From positions 1,240,001 to 1,304,000 of the forward strand of contig NZ_JAGINT010000002.1 in NCBI RefSeq assembly GCF_017876295.1: a stretch of DNA of 64,000 nt. The letters are read 5' to 3'. A program made the position numbers and the translations under genes. Of the stretch, positions 41,032 to 51,339 are shown piece after piece. Below the pieces are notes generated by a model. That model was not told where the DNA came from. It searched no databases and saw only the letters and a list, made by a program, of their open reading frames with translations. The first letter of the stretch is position 1; every line of letters starts with the position of its first letter. The stretch comes from Kribbella aluminosa (GTDB lineage Bacteria > Actinomycetota > Actinomycetes > Propionibacteriales > Kribbellaceae).

Positions 41032-43143
41032 GTGCAGAAATGGCCTGGTCGTCCTTACCCTCTCGGTGCCACGTACGACGGCTCCGGGACGAACTTCGCG
41101 GTGTTCTCGGAGGTTGCCGAACGAGTTGATCTGTCGCTGCTCGGCGACGACGGAACCGAGCAGCTGGTGCAGCTGACCGAGGTGGACGGGTTCGTGCACC
41201 ACGCCTACCTGCCGGGCGTACAGCCGGGCCAGCGGTACGGGTTCCGGGTGCACGGGCCGTACAACCCGTCCGAGGGTCACCGCTGCAACCCGTCCAAGCT
41301 GCTGCTGGACCCGTACGCGAAGGCGGTCGACGGGCAGATCGACGGCGACGAGTCGCTGTACAGCTACCGGTTCGCGAAGCCGGACGAGCTGAACACCATG
41401 GACAACCGCGAGCACACCATGCTCTCGGTGGTCACCAACCCGTTCTTCGACTGGGGCAACGACCGCCCGCCGGGCCACGCGTACCACGAGACGGTCATCT
41501 ACGAGGCGCACGTCAAGGGCCTCACCAAGACGCACCCGGCCCTGCCGGAGAACATCCGCGGCACGTACGCCGGGATCGGGCACCCGGCAATCATCGAGCA
41601 CCTCAGGGAGCTCGGGGTGTCCGCGATCGAGCTGATGCCGGTGCACCAGTTCGCCCAGGACGGGCACCTGCAGCAGATCGGCCTGTCGAACTACTGGGGC
41701 TACAACACGATCGGCTTCTTCGCGCCGCACAACGCCTACGCGTCCACCGGGACCCGCGGGCAGCAGGTGACCGAGTTCAAGACGATGGTGAAGGCGCTGC
41801 ACGAGGCGGACATCGAGGTGATCCTCGACGTCGTCTACAACCACACCGCCGAGGGGAACGAGTTCGGCCCGACGCTGTCGTTCAAGGGCATCGACAACGC
41901 GGCGTACTACCGGCTCGTCGACCAGGACAAGTCGCACTACTACGACACCACCGGCACTGGGAACAGCCTGCTGATGCGGCACCCGCACGTGCTGCAGCTG
42001 ATCATGGACTCGCTGCGCTACTGGGTCACCGAGATGCACGTGGACGGTTTCCGCTTCGACCTCGCGGCCACGCTGGCCCGCCAGTTCCACGAGGTCGACC
42101 GGCTGTCGGCGTTCTTCGACCTGGTCCAGCAGGACCCGGTGGTGAGTCAGGTGAAGCTGATCGCCGAGCCGTGGGACGTCGGAGACGGCGGCTACCAGGT
42201 GGGCAACTTCCCGCCGCTGTGGACCGAGTGGAACGGCAAGTACCGCGACCAGGTCCGGGACTACTGGCGGGGTGAGAAGTCCACGCTGGCCGAGTTCGCG
42301 TCCCGGCTGACCGGATCGTCCGACCTGTACCAGGACGACAGCCGCCGGCCGTTGGCGAGCATCAACTTCATCACCGCCCACGACGGCTTCACGATGCGCG
42401 ACCTGGTCTCGTACAACGAGAAGCACAACGAGGCGAACGGCGAGGGCGGCAAGGACGGCGAGAGCTTCAACCGCTCCTGGAACTGCGGCGTCGAGGGTGC
42501 GACCGACGACCCGGAGGTCCTGCGGCTGAGGGCCAAGCAGGAGCGCAACTTCCTGACCACGCTGCTGATCTCGCAGGGCGTGCCGATGATCGCCCACGGC
42601 GACGAGCTCGGCCGGACCCAGAGCGGGAACAACAACGTCTACTGTCAGGACAACGAGCTCTCCTGGATCGATTGGCAGCTGACCGAGCCGCAGAAGCACC
42701 TGCTCGAGTTCACCCGGTCGCTGGTCAAGCTGCGCAACAATCACCCGGTACTGCGCCGCCGCCGGTTCTTCCACGGTGACACCGGGATCGACGGCCTCGG
42801 CGACCTGGTGTGGTTCAACCCGAACGGCACCGAGATGCAGAACGGCGACTGGCAGCGCGACGACGCCCGGGCGATCGCGGTGTTCCTGAACGGCGACGCG
42901 ATCTCCGAGCCGGACCCGCGCGGCGAGCCGGTCGTCGACGACTCGTTCCTGGTGCTGCTGAACGGCAACTTCGAGCCGGTCGACTTCCTGCTCCCACCGG
43001 AGGAGTACGGCGAGACCTGGACAGTCGCAGTCGACACGACGACGCCCACGGGCACCGGGGACGCGGCCCCGCACGCCGCCGGCTCGACGGTCCAGCTGGA
43101 GGCCCGGAGCACCCTTGTCCTGACACGGTCGAGGCAGGCATGA
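41032..43143 (+). CDS. glgX: Glycogen debranching enzyme GlgX (isoamylase-type)
   Basis: A 703-residue GH13 enzyme hydrolysing alpha-1,6 branches of glycogen. An N-terminal CBM48 (YPLGATYDGSGTNFAVFSEV) precedes the barrel, with region I DVVYNHT, nucleophile Asp in VDGFRFDLA, acid Glu in LIAEPWDVG and Asp in ITAHDGFT. YHETVIYEAHVKGLT is the GlgX start of the catalytic domain. GTG 41032 gives the family length; an upstream start at 40993 would add 13 residues unlike the family. It heads the glgX-treY-treZ operon, supplying linear maltodextrin for trehalose synthesis. Confidence 0.95.
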   Translation: MQKWPGRPYPLGATYDGSGTNFAVFSEVAERVDLSLLGDDGTEQLVQLTEVDGFVHHAYLPGVQPGQRYGFRVHGPYNPSEGHRCNPSKLLLDPYAKAVDGQIDGDESLYSYRFAKPDELNTMDNREHTMLSVVTNPFFDWGNDRPPGHAYHETVIYEAHVKGLTKTHPALPENIRGTYAGIGHPAIIEHLRELGVSAIELMPVHQFAQDGHLQQIGLSNYWGYNTIGFFAPHNAYASTGTRGQQVTEFKTMVKALHEADIEVILDVVYNHTAEGNEFGPTLSFKGIDNAAYYRLVDQDKSHYYDTTGTGNSLLMRHPHVLQLIMDSLRYWVTEMHVDGFRFDLAATLARQFHEVDRLSAFFDLVQQDPVVSQVKLIAEPWDVGDGGYQVGNFPPLWTEWNGKYRDQVRDYWRGEKSTLAEFASRLTGSSDLYQDDSRRPLASINFITAHDGFTMRDLVSYNEKHNEANGEGGKDGESFNRSWNCGVEGATDDPEVLRLRAKQERNFLTTLLISQGVPMIAHGDELGRTQSGNNNVYCQDNELSWIDWQLTEPQKHLLEFTRSLVKLRNNHPVLRRRRFFHGDTGIDGLGDLVWFNPNGTEMQNGDWQRDDARAIAVFLNGDAISEPDPRGEPVVDDSFLVLLNGNFEPVDFLLPPEEYGETWTVAVDTTTPTGTGDAAPHAAGSTVQLEARSTLVLTRSRQA

Positions 43144-45533
43144 CGCAGGTCCCGCAGGCCACCTACCGGTTCCAGCTCCGCGCCGAGTTCGGATTCGACG
43201 ACGCGGCCGAGATGGTCCCGTACCTGGCGAACCTCGGGGCCTCGCACGCCTACCTGTCGCCGATCCTCCAGGCGGCGCCCGGTTCCACCCACGGGTACGA
43301 CGTGGTCGACCACAGCCGGCTGTCCGAACCGATGGGCGGCCGGCCCGCGTTCGACCGGCTCGCGGCCCGGCTCGCGCAGTACCGGCTCGGCGCGATCGCG
43401 GACGTCGTACCGAACCACGTCGCCGTACCGACTCCGGAGAGCCTGAACAAGGCGCTGTGGTCGGTGCTGCGGCTCGGGCCCGGCTCGCAGTACGCGGAGT
43501 GGTTCGACGTGGACTGGGGCGCGGGAGACCAGCCGTTGCTGATGGCCGTGCTGGGCCAGCGGATCGGCAAAGTGCTGGCCGACAACCAGCTGGCGGTCGA
43601 CGACGACGTACTGCGGTACTACGAGCACGAGTACCCGCTACGTCCGGGGACCCAGGCCCTGCCGCTGGAGGAGCTGGTCACGGCGCAGTGGTACCGCCTG
43701 GCGCACTGGCGGGTCGCGGACGAGGAGCTGAACTACCGGCGGTTCTTCGACGTGGACACGCTGGCCGCAGTACGGCAGGAGGTGCAGGAGGTCTTCGACG
43801 CCACGCACCAGTTGCTGCTGGACTTGCTGCAGGAGGGGAAGCTCAACGGCTACCGCATCGACCACCCGGACGGCCTGGCCAACCCGCGCGAGTACTTGCG
43901 CCGGCTGGCCGAGCGGACCGGTGGTGCGTGGGTCGTAGTGGAGAAGATCCTCGAAGGCGACGAGGAGCTGCCGAGTGACTGGCCTTGCGCCGGCACCACC
44001 GGGTACGACGCTCTGCTGCGGGTCGGGGGTCTCTTCATCGACCCCGCGGGCGCCGCACCGCTCGCAGCACTCCACTCGGAGCTCACCGGAGCACCTGCCG
44101 ACTTCGGTCGGGTTGTGGAGGAAGCGAAGCGTGAGGTCGTCCAGCAGGGGCAGTACGCCGAGGTGCATCGCCTGGTCGAGCTACTGGCCCGCATCTGCCA
44201 GGACGACGTACGGCTGCGTGACCACACCAGGAGGGCGTTCCACGAGGTCATCGCCGAGTTGCTCGTCCACTTCGACGTCTACCGCGCGTACGTCGTCCCT
44301 GGCGAGGAGGCGCCGCCTGCAGCGGTGGCTGGCATGGAGCGGGCCGCCGAGAAGGCCCGGGCGAATCTCGACGAGGACCGGCAGGCCACGCTGGACCTCG
44401 TACTGCATCTGCTGCTCGGGCGGGAGACCAGCACGATCGACGAGCAGGCGCGGGCCGAGCTGATCGTACGGTTCCAGCAGACGTGCGGTCCGGTGATGGC
44501 CAAGGGCGTCGAGGACACCGCGTTCTACCGGTGGCTGCGGCTCACGTCGCTCAACGAGGTCGGTGGCGACCCGGAGCACTTCGGGGTCTCGCCGGAGGAG
44601 TTCCACGCGTACGCGTCCCGTCTGAACAAGCACTGGCCGAAGACGATGACCACGCTGTCCACGCATGACACCAAGCGCTCAGAGGACGTGCGGGCTCGGC
44701 TGGGCGTGCTGTCCGAGCAGCCGGCTGCCTGGTCGGAGGCGGTGCGTGAATGGCGCCGCTTGGCCGACGACCACCGGAACCCGTCGCTGGACGGCAGTAC
44801 GGACTACCTGTTCTGGCAGACCCTCTTCGGCACGTGGGACGACGGCCCGCTTGCTGAGGACCGCATGCAGGCCTACTTGCTGAAGGCGGTCCGTGAGGCC
44901 AAGCAGCACACGTCGTGGACCTCCCCGGACGAGGAGTACGAACAGACCGTCGCGGCCTTCGCCAGCGCAGTACTGCAGGACAAGGCGGTGTTGGACTCGG
45001 TACGGCGGTTTGCTGACCGGCAGGCCGACTACGTGCGTGCGGCAACGCTCGGCCAGAAGCTGGTGCAGCTGACGATGCCCGGCGTGCCGGACGTGTACCA
45101 GGGGACCGAGGTGGTCGAGCTGTCGCTGGTGGACCCTGATAACCGGCGGCCGGTGGACTACCAGCAGCGCATCGAGCGGCTGCAACGGCTGGACGAAGGA
45201 GGCAAGCCGGACGACCTGTCCGACGAGAAGCTGCTTGTCACGTCCCGTGCGCTCCGCTTGCGTCGGCAGTACCCGGAGGCGTTCGCCGGTAGCTACACGC
45301 CGCTGCCGACGTCCAACGGTCACGCGGTCGCGTTTGCCCGTGGGGACGCGGTCATCACCGTGGCGACCCGGCTGCCGGCCGCACTGCAGCGACTGGGCGG
45401 CTGGGGCGACAGCACAGTGGTACTGCCCAGCGGCCGGTGGAAGAATGTGCTGACCGGTCGGGAAGTCGCCGGTGCTACGCGCATCGACGACCTGTTGACG
45501 GACCTGCCGGTCGCTTTGCTGGTCAGGAGCTGA
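43140..45533 (+). CDS. treY: Malto-oligosyltrehalose synthase TreY
   Basis: A 797-residue GH13 enzyme isomerising the reducing end of maltodextrins to a trehalosyl unit. The start is TYRFQLRAEFGFDDA, with GASHAYLSPILQAAPGSTHG, then region I IADVVPNHV, region II GYRIDHPDGL, region III VVEKILEGDE and region IV STHDTKRSEDVRARL, all typical of TreY. MAKGVEDTAFYRW is the conserved MAKGxEDTAxYRY signature. ATG 43140 overlaps the glgX stop (ATGA). Cytosolic; works with TreZ. Confidence 0.96.
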   Translation: MTQVPQATYRFQLRAEFGFDDAAEMVPYLANLGASHAYLSPILQAAPGSTHGYDVVDHSRLSEPMGGRPAFDRLAARLAQYRLGAIADVVPNHVAVPTPESLNKALWSVLRLGPGSQYAEWFDVDWGAGDQPLLMAVLGQRIGKVLADNQLAVDDDVLRYYEHEYPLRPGTQALPLEELVTAQWYRLAHWRVADEELNYRRFFDVDTLAAVRQEVQEVFDATHQLLLDLLQEGKLNGYRIDHPDGLANPREYLRRLAERTGGAWVVVEKILEGDEELPSDWPCAGTTGYDALLRVGGLFIDPAGAAPLAALHSELTGAPADFGRVVEEAKREVVQQGQYAEVHRLVELLARICQDDVRLRDHTRRAFHEVIAELLVHFDVYRAYVVPGEEAPPAAVAGMERAAEKARANLDEDRQATLDLVLHLLLGRETSTIDEQARAELIVRFQQTCGPVMAKGVEDTAFYRWLRLTSLNEVGGDPEHFGVSPEEFHAYASRLNKHWPKTMTTLSTHDTKRSEDVRARLGVLSEQPAAWSEAVREWRRLADDHRNPSLDGSTDYLFWQTLFGTWDDGPLAEDRMQAYLLKAVREAKQHTSWTSPDEEYEQTVAAFASAVLQDKAVLDSVRRFADRQADYVRAATLGQKLVQLTMPGVPDVYQGTEVVELSLVDPDNRRPVDYQQRIERLQRLDEGGKPDDLSDEKLLVTSRALRLRRQYPEAFAGSYTPLPTSNGHAVAFARGDAVITVATRLPAALQRLGGWGDSTVVLPSGRWKNVLTGREVAGATRIDDLLTDLPVALLVRS

Positions 45534-45534
45534 G

Positions 45535-47271
45535 ATGCACACGTTCCGCGTCTGGGTGCCGGAGGCAAGCAACGTAGACCTGGTACTGCGGGACGGCGTG
45601 CTGCCGATGCGGTCCGGCGACGAGGGCTGGTGGGAGCGGCAGGTAGCAGAGGCCCACCACGGCACCGACTACGCGTACTCCGTCGACGGCAGCGACCCGC
45701 TGCCCGACCCGCGCAGCCCGTGGCAGCCGGACGGTGTCCACGGGTTCAGCAGGGTCTTCGACGCAGACCGCTACGAGTGGACCGACGAGAGCTGGACAGG
45801 GCGCGACGTACAGGGTGCTGTCTTCTACGAGCTGCACATCGGTACGTTCACGCTGGAGGGCACGCTCGACGCGGCTGCTGAGCACTTGGACTACCTGGCC
45901 GTGCTCGGCGTGGAGGTGGTCTCGCTGATGCCGGTCGCCGCGTTCCCCGGCGTCCACGGCTGGGGGTACGACGGTGTGGACCTGTACGCCGTGCACGCGC
46001 CGTACGGGGGACCGGAAGCCCTGCAGCGTTTCGTAGACCGCTGTCACGACGCGGGGCTCGCCGTGTGCCTGGACGTGGTCTACAACCACCTAGGGCCGAG
46101 CGGGAACTACCTGGGGAGCTTTGGCCCGTACTTCACTACGCGACACGACACCCCGTGGGGGCCGGCGGTCAACCTGGACGACACCGGCAGCACAGAGGTA
46201 CGCCGGTGGGTCTGCGACAACGCCCTGCGCTGGTTCCGCGACTTCCACCTCGACGCGCTGCGGCTGGACGCCGTACACGCGCTGGTTGACGACAGCCCGG
46301 TGCACCTCCTCCAGCAGTTGTCTACTGAGACTGCTGCACTGTCCAGCGAGCTAGGGCGACCTCTTGGCCTGGTAGCCGAGTCGGACCTCAACGACCCGCG
46401 CACTGTCGAGCCGGTGGCGCAGAGTGGGATGGGGATGACCGCTCAGTGGAGCGATGACTTCCACCACGCGCTGCACTCACTGCTGACCGGGGAGCGGTTC
46501 GGGTACTACGTGGACTTCGGAGATCCCGCGGTGTTTGCGAAGACCGAGACGAAGGTGTTCCTGCACGACGGGACGTATTCGACGTTCCGGCACAAGTTGT
46601 GGGGGCGGCCGGTCGATCCGCGGACGCATCGCGGCGGGCAGTTCCTCGCGTACACGTCGAACCACGACCAGATCGGCAACCGCGCGCTCGGCGACCGCCC
46701 GGCGCTGACCCCGGGACAGCTCGCGATCGGTGCCGCGCTGGTACTGACGTCGCCGTACACGCCGATGCTGTTCATGGGCGAGGAATGGGGCGCGTCGACG
46801 CCGTGGCGGTTCTTCACGGACTTCCCCGCCGACACGGAGCCGGCGCTGGCGGAGGCGGTACGGACCGGGCGGCGGCGGGAGTTCGCGGAGTTCGGGTGGG
46901 ACGCGGACGAGATCCCGGATCCGCAGGATCCACAAACGTGGCGCAGTTCGGTCCTCGACTGGTCGGAGCCGGACGAGGCGCCGCACCGCGACGTACTGAC
47001 GTGGTACCGGCATCTGCTGACCTTCCGGGCCCGGATGCCGGAGCTGCGGGACGACTCGCTGGAGTCTGTCGGGGTGGCGTTCGATCCGGGCGGGGCGTGG
47101 CTGGTGGTGAGCCGGGGCAGCTTGCGGGTGGTGGCGAACCTGGCCGCGGAGGACGCGGTGGTGCGGGTCGATCAGGTGCCGGAGTACCTGGTGATGGCGT
47201 TCGGTTCGGCCGAGGTGACGGCGGACGGCGTGTGGTTGCCGGGTCACGGTGTCGCGATCGTCGCCGTCTAA
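45535..47271 (+). CDS. treZ: Malto-oligosyltrehalose trehalohydrolase TreZ
   Basis: A 578-residue GH13 enzyme releasing free trehalose from the TreY product. It has a short N-terminal beta domain (TFRVWVPEASNVDLVL), then YELHIGTFTLEGTLDAA, region I VCLDVVYNHLGPSG, region II LDALRLDAVHAL, region III LVAESDLNDPR and region IV YTSNHDQIGNRALGDR. ATG 45535 starts one base after the treY stop, so translation is coupled. With glgX and treY it completes glycogen-to-trehalose conversion, a stress and osmotic protectant route. Confidence 0.96.
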   Translation: MHTFRVWVPEASNVDLVLRDGVLPMRSGDEGWWERQVAEAHHGTDYAYSVDGSDPLPDPRSPWQPDGVHGFSRVFDADRYEWTDESWTGRDVQGAVFYELHIGTFTLEGTLDAAAEHLDYLAVLGVEVVSLMPVAAFPGVHGWGYDGVDLYAVHAPYGGPEALQRFVDRCHDAGLAVCLDVVYNHLGPSGNYLGSFGPYFTTRHDTPWGPAVNLDDTGSTEVRRWVCDNALRWFRDFHLDALRLDAVHALVDDSPVHLLQQLSTETAALSSELGRPLGLVAESDLNDPRTVEPVAQSGMGMTAQWSDDFHHALHSLLTGERFGYYVDFGDPAVFAKTETKVFLHDGTYSTFRHKLWGRPVDPRTHRGGQFLAYTSNHDQIGNRALGDRPALTPGQLAIGAALVLTSPYTPMLFMGEEWGASTPWRFFTDFPADTEPALAEAVRTGRRREFAEFGWDADEIPDPQDPQTWRSSVLDWSEPDEAPHRDVLTWYRHLLTFRARMPELRDDSLESVGVAFDPGGAWLVVSRGSLRVVANLAAEDAVVRVDQVPEYLVMAFGSAEVTADGVWLPGHGVAIVAV

Positions 47272-47430
47272 GAGTTTCCAGCAAGTGCACGTTTGTGGGT
47301 GAATCCAACAGAAGTGGGCGTTCGAGCGTGTTGATCCGTGGTTATTTCCGGAATCGCTTGTCTGGCGACGTACTCGTGACGGACTGTGGATGAGCCAGCA
47401 GGGGAACGGGGGAATTATCGGGAGGTCCGG

Positions 47431-47631
47431 ATGACAGTCGGAGGCGTCGACACCTACTACGACTACGAAGAAAAGCAGTGGAAGAGCCGGAAGCTGGGCG
47501 GTGGCCCGATCCACCATGGTCCCGTCTGCCCGGCCCCACGCACCCCAGACCACGTGGTGCACGACCCCGCGATCCACGACCGCCGGCTGTCCGCCCGCGA
47601 CCACGACGTACCGCAGCACACGCTGAACTGA
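47431..47631 (+). CDS. Small hypothetical protein (66 aa)
   Basis: ATG 47431 follows GGGAGG by 7 bases. The protein is hydrophilic and His/Pro-rich: VDTYYDYEEKQWKSRKLGG, then a His-rich PIHHGPVCPAPRTPDHVVHD and a C-terminal DHDVPQHTLN. I recognise no family. The good ribosome-binding site and a strong terminator 56 bases after the stop support expression. The 159 bases before it show nothing else. Confidence 0.5.
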   Translation: MTVGGVDTYYDYEEKQWKSRKLGGGPIHHGPVCPAPRTPDHVVHDPAIHDRRLSARDHDVPQHTLN

Positions 47632-47686
47632 CAACCCACCGGTGACAGGGCCCGCCAGACCAGGTCACCAGCCGGGTGCGAACGTA

Positions 47687-47718
47687 CGCCATCTCAGGGG
47701 TTGACCTCTGAGATGGCG
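47687..47718 (+). terminator. Rho-independent-like terminator
   Basis: CGCCATCTCAG (47687-47697) pairs with CTGAGATGGCG (47708-47718), with GG/CC closing a TTGA loop, followed by GTTTCG. It lies downstream of the small gene and the treZ operon. Confidence 0.7.
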
Positions 47719-47902
47719 GTTTCGCATGCCGTGCGGCAACCCACGCCCCCAGAGGTCAAGCACGCGACCTACGATCCCGGGAGGCGATGGGATTTTGATG
47801 ATGCGGGAACTGGCATCGGCGCGAGACAGGCCGGGCCGGGAGCGATGTAGTTTCCGGGTCGCATAGAGTGACAGCTGTCGCGACGAGGAAGGATTGTGCG
47901 CC

Positions 47903-48727
47903 ATGGCCGATGCAGACGAGCGGGTGACGGAGCACGCGCCGTACCCGGGCTTCGACATCACCAAGCCGAGTATCGCCCGGACGTACGACTACCTGCTCGG
48001 GGGGAAGGACAACTTCGCCGTCGACCGTGCGTTCGGCGACCGGTTCATCAACGAACTGCCCGGCTCCCGGGTGATCGCGTACGACAATCGCGGTGCGCTG
48101 GTCCGCGCGGTGAACGAGATCGTCCGGTCGACGCCGGTCCGGCAGTTCGTCGACCTCGGCAGCGGCCTGCCGACCGCCGACAACGTCCACCAGGTCGCGC
48201 AGCGGTTCGCTCCGGAGACGAAGGTCGTGTACGTCGACAACGACCCGATCGTGCTCGCCCACGGCCGCGCGCTGCTCGCCGAGAACGCCAACACCACCGT
48301 CATCCAGGCCGACCTGCGCGACCCGAAAAGCATCTTCGAGAACGCGGACACCCTCCGCCTGATCGACTTCGGCGAGCCCGTCGGCGTGATCTTCAGCGCC
48401 ACCCTGCATCACGTCAACGACGACGAGGACCCGGCCGGCATCGTCGCGTTCTGGAAGGACCGGATCGCGCCCGGCAGCCACGTCTTCATCAGCCACTTCC
48501 GCAGCGAGAACGACCCCCGCAGCCAGGAGCTCGAGCAGGTCCTGCAGGGCTCCCTCGGCCGTGGCCGCTGGCGCACCGACGACCAGATCCTCGCGCTCTT
48601 CGGTGACGGCTTCACGATCCTCGAGCCCGGGATCGTCCCCGCCGTCCAATGGCGCAACGACGAAGAACCCGACGACCTCACCGACTACCAGCGCCTGATC
48701 GCCGCCGTCCTCGCCGTCAAGAGCTGA
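47903..48727 (+). CDS. SAM-dependent methyltransferase, DUF574 family
   Basis: A 274-residue Rossmann-fold protein. PSIARTYDYLLGGKDNFAVD is the family hallmark, with the SAM-binding QFVDLGSGLPTADNVH, then VVYVDNDPIVLAHGRALL and VIFSATLHHVNDDEDP. The family is expanded in actinobacteria and almost unstudied; substrates are unknown. ATG 47903 is used, with AGGAAGGA upstream. Its 3' end overlaps the converging acylase-fusion gene by 11 bases. Confidence 0.92.
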   Translation: MADADERVTEHAPYPGFDITKPSIARTYDYLLGGKDNFAVDRAFGDRFINELPGSRVIAYDNRGALVRAVNEIVRSTPVRQFVDLGSGLPTADNVHQVAQRFAPETKVVYVDNDPIVLAHGRALLAENANTTVIQADLRDPKSIFENADTLRLIDFGEPVGVIFSATLHHVNDDEDPAGIVAFWKDRIAPGSHVFISHFRSENDPRSQELEQVLQGSLGRGRWRTDDQILALFGDGFTILEPGIVPAVQWRNDEEPDDLTDYQRLIAAVLAVKS

Positions 48728-51317
48728 GTCCGCGCCCCGGACGCCGTTTCCGGCGGAAGGCGAGCTGCGCCGTCTTGGTGCTGCCGTCCGGGTGGACGAT
48801 CTTCGCCTCCGGGCCGAGGGCGAAGCCGCTCCGCTGGAAGCGAGCGATCGCGGGGGTGTTCCGGACGTCCGGGTCGACGACGATCCGTGGATTGCCGAGG
48901 TGCTCGAAGATGAACGCGATCAGCACCTCGATCAGCCTCCCGGTGAAGCCGGACCGGGCCTCGCCGGGGGCGATCAGCAGGTGTACGCCGAGATCGCCCG
49001 CCTCGACGTCGTACGCCGCCCCCACCGGATCCGCCTGCGGGTCGTACGTCTGCAGCAACGCCACCGGCACCCCGTCCAGCCGTACGACGTACACGTGATG
49101 CGTCGGCACCGAGTCCAGGAACCGGTAGATCTCCGCGATCTCGTCGCGGGACAACGACTGCATGCCCCAGAAGACCGCGCGCTCCGCCGTCACCCACTCG
49201 TGGATCAGGTCGAGGTCGCGCTCCGGATCCGCCTCCTCGATGCGGACCGTACCGAAACCGTCGACGGTGTGCTCGTGGCCGCGGTCCTCGCGAGTGACCT
49301 GGTCGTCGACGGGCGCGAGGGAACCCTGCAGCCAGAGCGGGAGCTGGTCGTGATGGTGTGGATCGCCGAGTACGCCGGACGCGCCGAGCGGGACGATCCA
49401 GCTGCTGGCGGAGCGATCCGCGAGGTCCCACGCGTACCGGGCCGCCGAGGCGCGGATCGACACGTCCGTCAGCCCGGGAAGGCTCGACGTGGACATCACG
49501 CAATGGTGATCGCCGGACAGCCCGAGGTCGAACGGCTCCTCGGACGGCGCGAACACCGGGCCGCGCAACGCGTGCAGCGGCGCGAGCTGGTGCGTCTCGC
49601 CCCACGGCGGGCGCGGGCTGTTCGCGGCGACCTCCTCCAGCGCCTCGCGGGCCAGCCAGGCGATGTTGACCTGCGGGACCAGGTCCGTGGCGAGCAGGTT
49701 CTCGAGCGCGTACGAGACGTGCGCCAGCGGGTCCATCCACGGCGTGAAGATGTCCGCCACGTCGGGGTTCTCGAGCATCGTGAAGTGGTCTGTGAGCCGC
49801 GAGACGAGCGCCTTGCGGATCGCGGCGTACGACGACGCCGTCGTGCTCGTCGCGTCCATGTGGCGGTCCCACCCGAAGAGTTCATTGCGGAGGGCAACTG
49901 CTTCCGACGACAGGCCGTCGAGGTCCGTGAGCAGGTCGAGGACGGAGCCCGCCGAGCCGAGGTACGTGTCCCGGTGGATGCTCGGCATGTCGTCGACCGA
50001 CCAGTCGCGGCGAGCGTTCACCAGCTCGCGGATCCGGTCGGCGCGGTGCGGTGCCGCGAACTCGACACCGAGGTCTGCGGCCAGCTCACGCGCGTTCGCC
50101 ATCGCGACCGGACCGTCCACGTCGGCGCGCGGCATCGGCGTGTGCCAGCCGTCCCACTCGTGCCCGGGTTCCCAGGCTGGTACGACGCGCAGCATGTTGG
50201 CGCGGGCACGACGCGGTACGACGCCGGCGGCCCGGTGCAGCAGGCCGCCCGCGGTGTCGGCCGCGAGTACGACGTTCACCGGCTCCACCCAGTCGTCGAA
50301 CGCCGCGTCGACGTCGGCCACGGTGGTTGCCCGCAGCAACCGAGCCATCACCTCGAACCCGAGCTTGCCGGTCACCCGGGGCGGATACCGGAGCGAGATC
50401 GCCTTCCCGTCCTCCGGCCCCGTGATCACCGGTCCGCGGTCGGTCTCGATCACCTCCAGCTCGACGAGATCGCCGCCCGCCACCTCCACCACCTCGGTGT
50501 GCGCGGTGGCCGGCTTCCATCCGTCCGGGCCGAGCGCTTCTACACGTGTAGCTGTCCGGCGGAGCTGCTCGGCGTACAGGTCCTGGTAATCGGACATCGC
50601 GTTGGTGATCGCCCACGCGACCGTGCCGGTGTGGCCGAAGTGCGCGAGGCCCGGGATGCCCGGGACGGCCAGGCCGAAGACGTCGTACTCGGGGCAGGTG
50701 AGGCGGAGCTGCTGGTACACGCCCGGGTTCTCGATGTAGCGGTGCGGGTCGCCCGCGACGATCGGCTGACCCGACGCCGTGTGCGTGCCGGGGATCAACC
50801 ATCCGTTGCTCCCGGAGCCGTGTGGGCCTTCCGACGAGAAGAGTTCGAGCGCGTCGTCACCGAGGACCGACGCGACGTGCGTCCGCCAGAGCTTCGACGG
50901 GAACCCGGCGAACAGGATGTGCACCGCCAGCCAGATCCCGAGCGGTGCCCACGGCTCCCACACCTGCGGCGCCAACCCGGTCTCTGCGAACTCCGGCGCC
51001 CGCCGCGCCCCGCCCGCCAGTGCGTGGTTCACTCCGTCGACGTACGCCGTGACCCACTCCTGCGTCTCGCCGTCGAGCGACTCGAAGCATCGCCGCGCCG
51101 TGTCCGCGAGCCGCGCCTGCCGGGCGAAAACGTCCCACCCGACCGCCTCCGCCCCGAGGAACGCGGCACTCGTCCCGAGACACCGCCGCCGGTCCAGCTC
51201 GATCTGCCAGGCCCGGTCGCGGGCGGCGTTCACGCCCTGCAGATACACCAACGCGAGCGGATCCCCGGCCTGCAAGTGCGGTACGCCGTACGAATCCCGG
51301 AACACCCTCGCGTTCAC
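48717..51317 (-). CDS. Penicillin-acylase-family enzyme fused to a siderophore-type GNAT acetyltransferase
   Basis: An 866-residue single-frame protein. Residues about 1-660 are an Ntn-hydrolase of the penicillin acylase family: FRDSYGVPHLQAGDPLALVY, GVNAARDRAWQIELDRRRCL and the self-cleavage site HGSGSNGWLI, where Ser before Asn would be the beta-chain nucleophile, then VAGDPHRYIENPGVYQQLRL. No signal peptide is seen, unlike most acylases. Residues about 680-850 are an Acetyltransf_8/IucB-RhbD-type GNAT (LIHEWVTAERAVFWGMQSLS, VHLLIAPGE, IVVDPDVRNTPAIARFQRSG), typical of hydroxamate siderophore assembly. GTG 51317 lies just downstream of an iron box; a start before it would overlap the operator. 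Confidence 0.88.
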   Translation of the reverse strand: MNARVFRDSYGVPHLQAGDPLALVYLQGVNAARDRAWQIELDRRRCLGTSAAFLGAEAVGWDVFARQARLADTARRCFESLDGETQEWVTAYVDGVNHALAGGARRAPEFAETGLAPQVWEPWAPLGIWLAVHILFAGFPSKLWRTHVASVLGDDALELFSSEGPHGSGSNGWLIPGTHTASGQPIVAGDPHRYIENPGVYQQLRLTCPEYDVFGLAVPGIPGLAHFGHTGTVAWAITNAMSDYQDLYAEQLRRTATRVEALGPDGWKPATAHTEVVEVAGGDLVELEVIETDRGPVITGPEDGKAISLRYPPRVTGKLGFEVMARLLRATTVADVDAAFDDWVEPVNVVLAADTAGGLLHRAAGVVPRRARANMLRVVPAWEPGHEWDGWHTPMPRADVDGPVAMANARELAADLGVEFAAPHRADRIRELVNARRDWSVDDMPSIHRDTYLGSAGSVLDLLTDLDGLSSEAVALRNELFGWDRHMDATSTTASSYAAIRKALVSRLTDHFTMLENPDVADIFTPWMDPLAHVSYALENLLATDLVPQVNIAWLAREALEEVAANSPRPPWGETHQLAPLHALRGPVFAPSEEPFDLGLSGDHHCVMSTSSLPGLTDVSIRASAARYAWDLADRSASSWIVPLGASGVLGDPHHHDQLPLWLQGSLAPVDDQVTREDRGHEHTVDGFGTVRIEEADPERDLDLIHEWVTAERAVFWGMQSLSRDEIAEIYRFLDSVPTHHVYVVRLDGVPVALLQTYDPQADPVGAAYDVEAGDLGVHLLIAPGEARSGFTGRLIEVLIAFIFEHLGNPRIVVDPDVRNTPAIARFQRSGFALGPEAKIVHPDGSTKTAQLAFRRKRRPGRGLSS

Positions 51318-51339
51318 AACATCGCCCCCATGTCGATTC

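Noticed and set aside
40930..43074. A 714-codon open frame antisense to glgX
   Set aside because: Repetitive Val/Arg/Asp/Gln-rich translation with no motif; glgX on the other strand is unambiguous.
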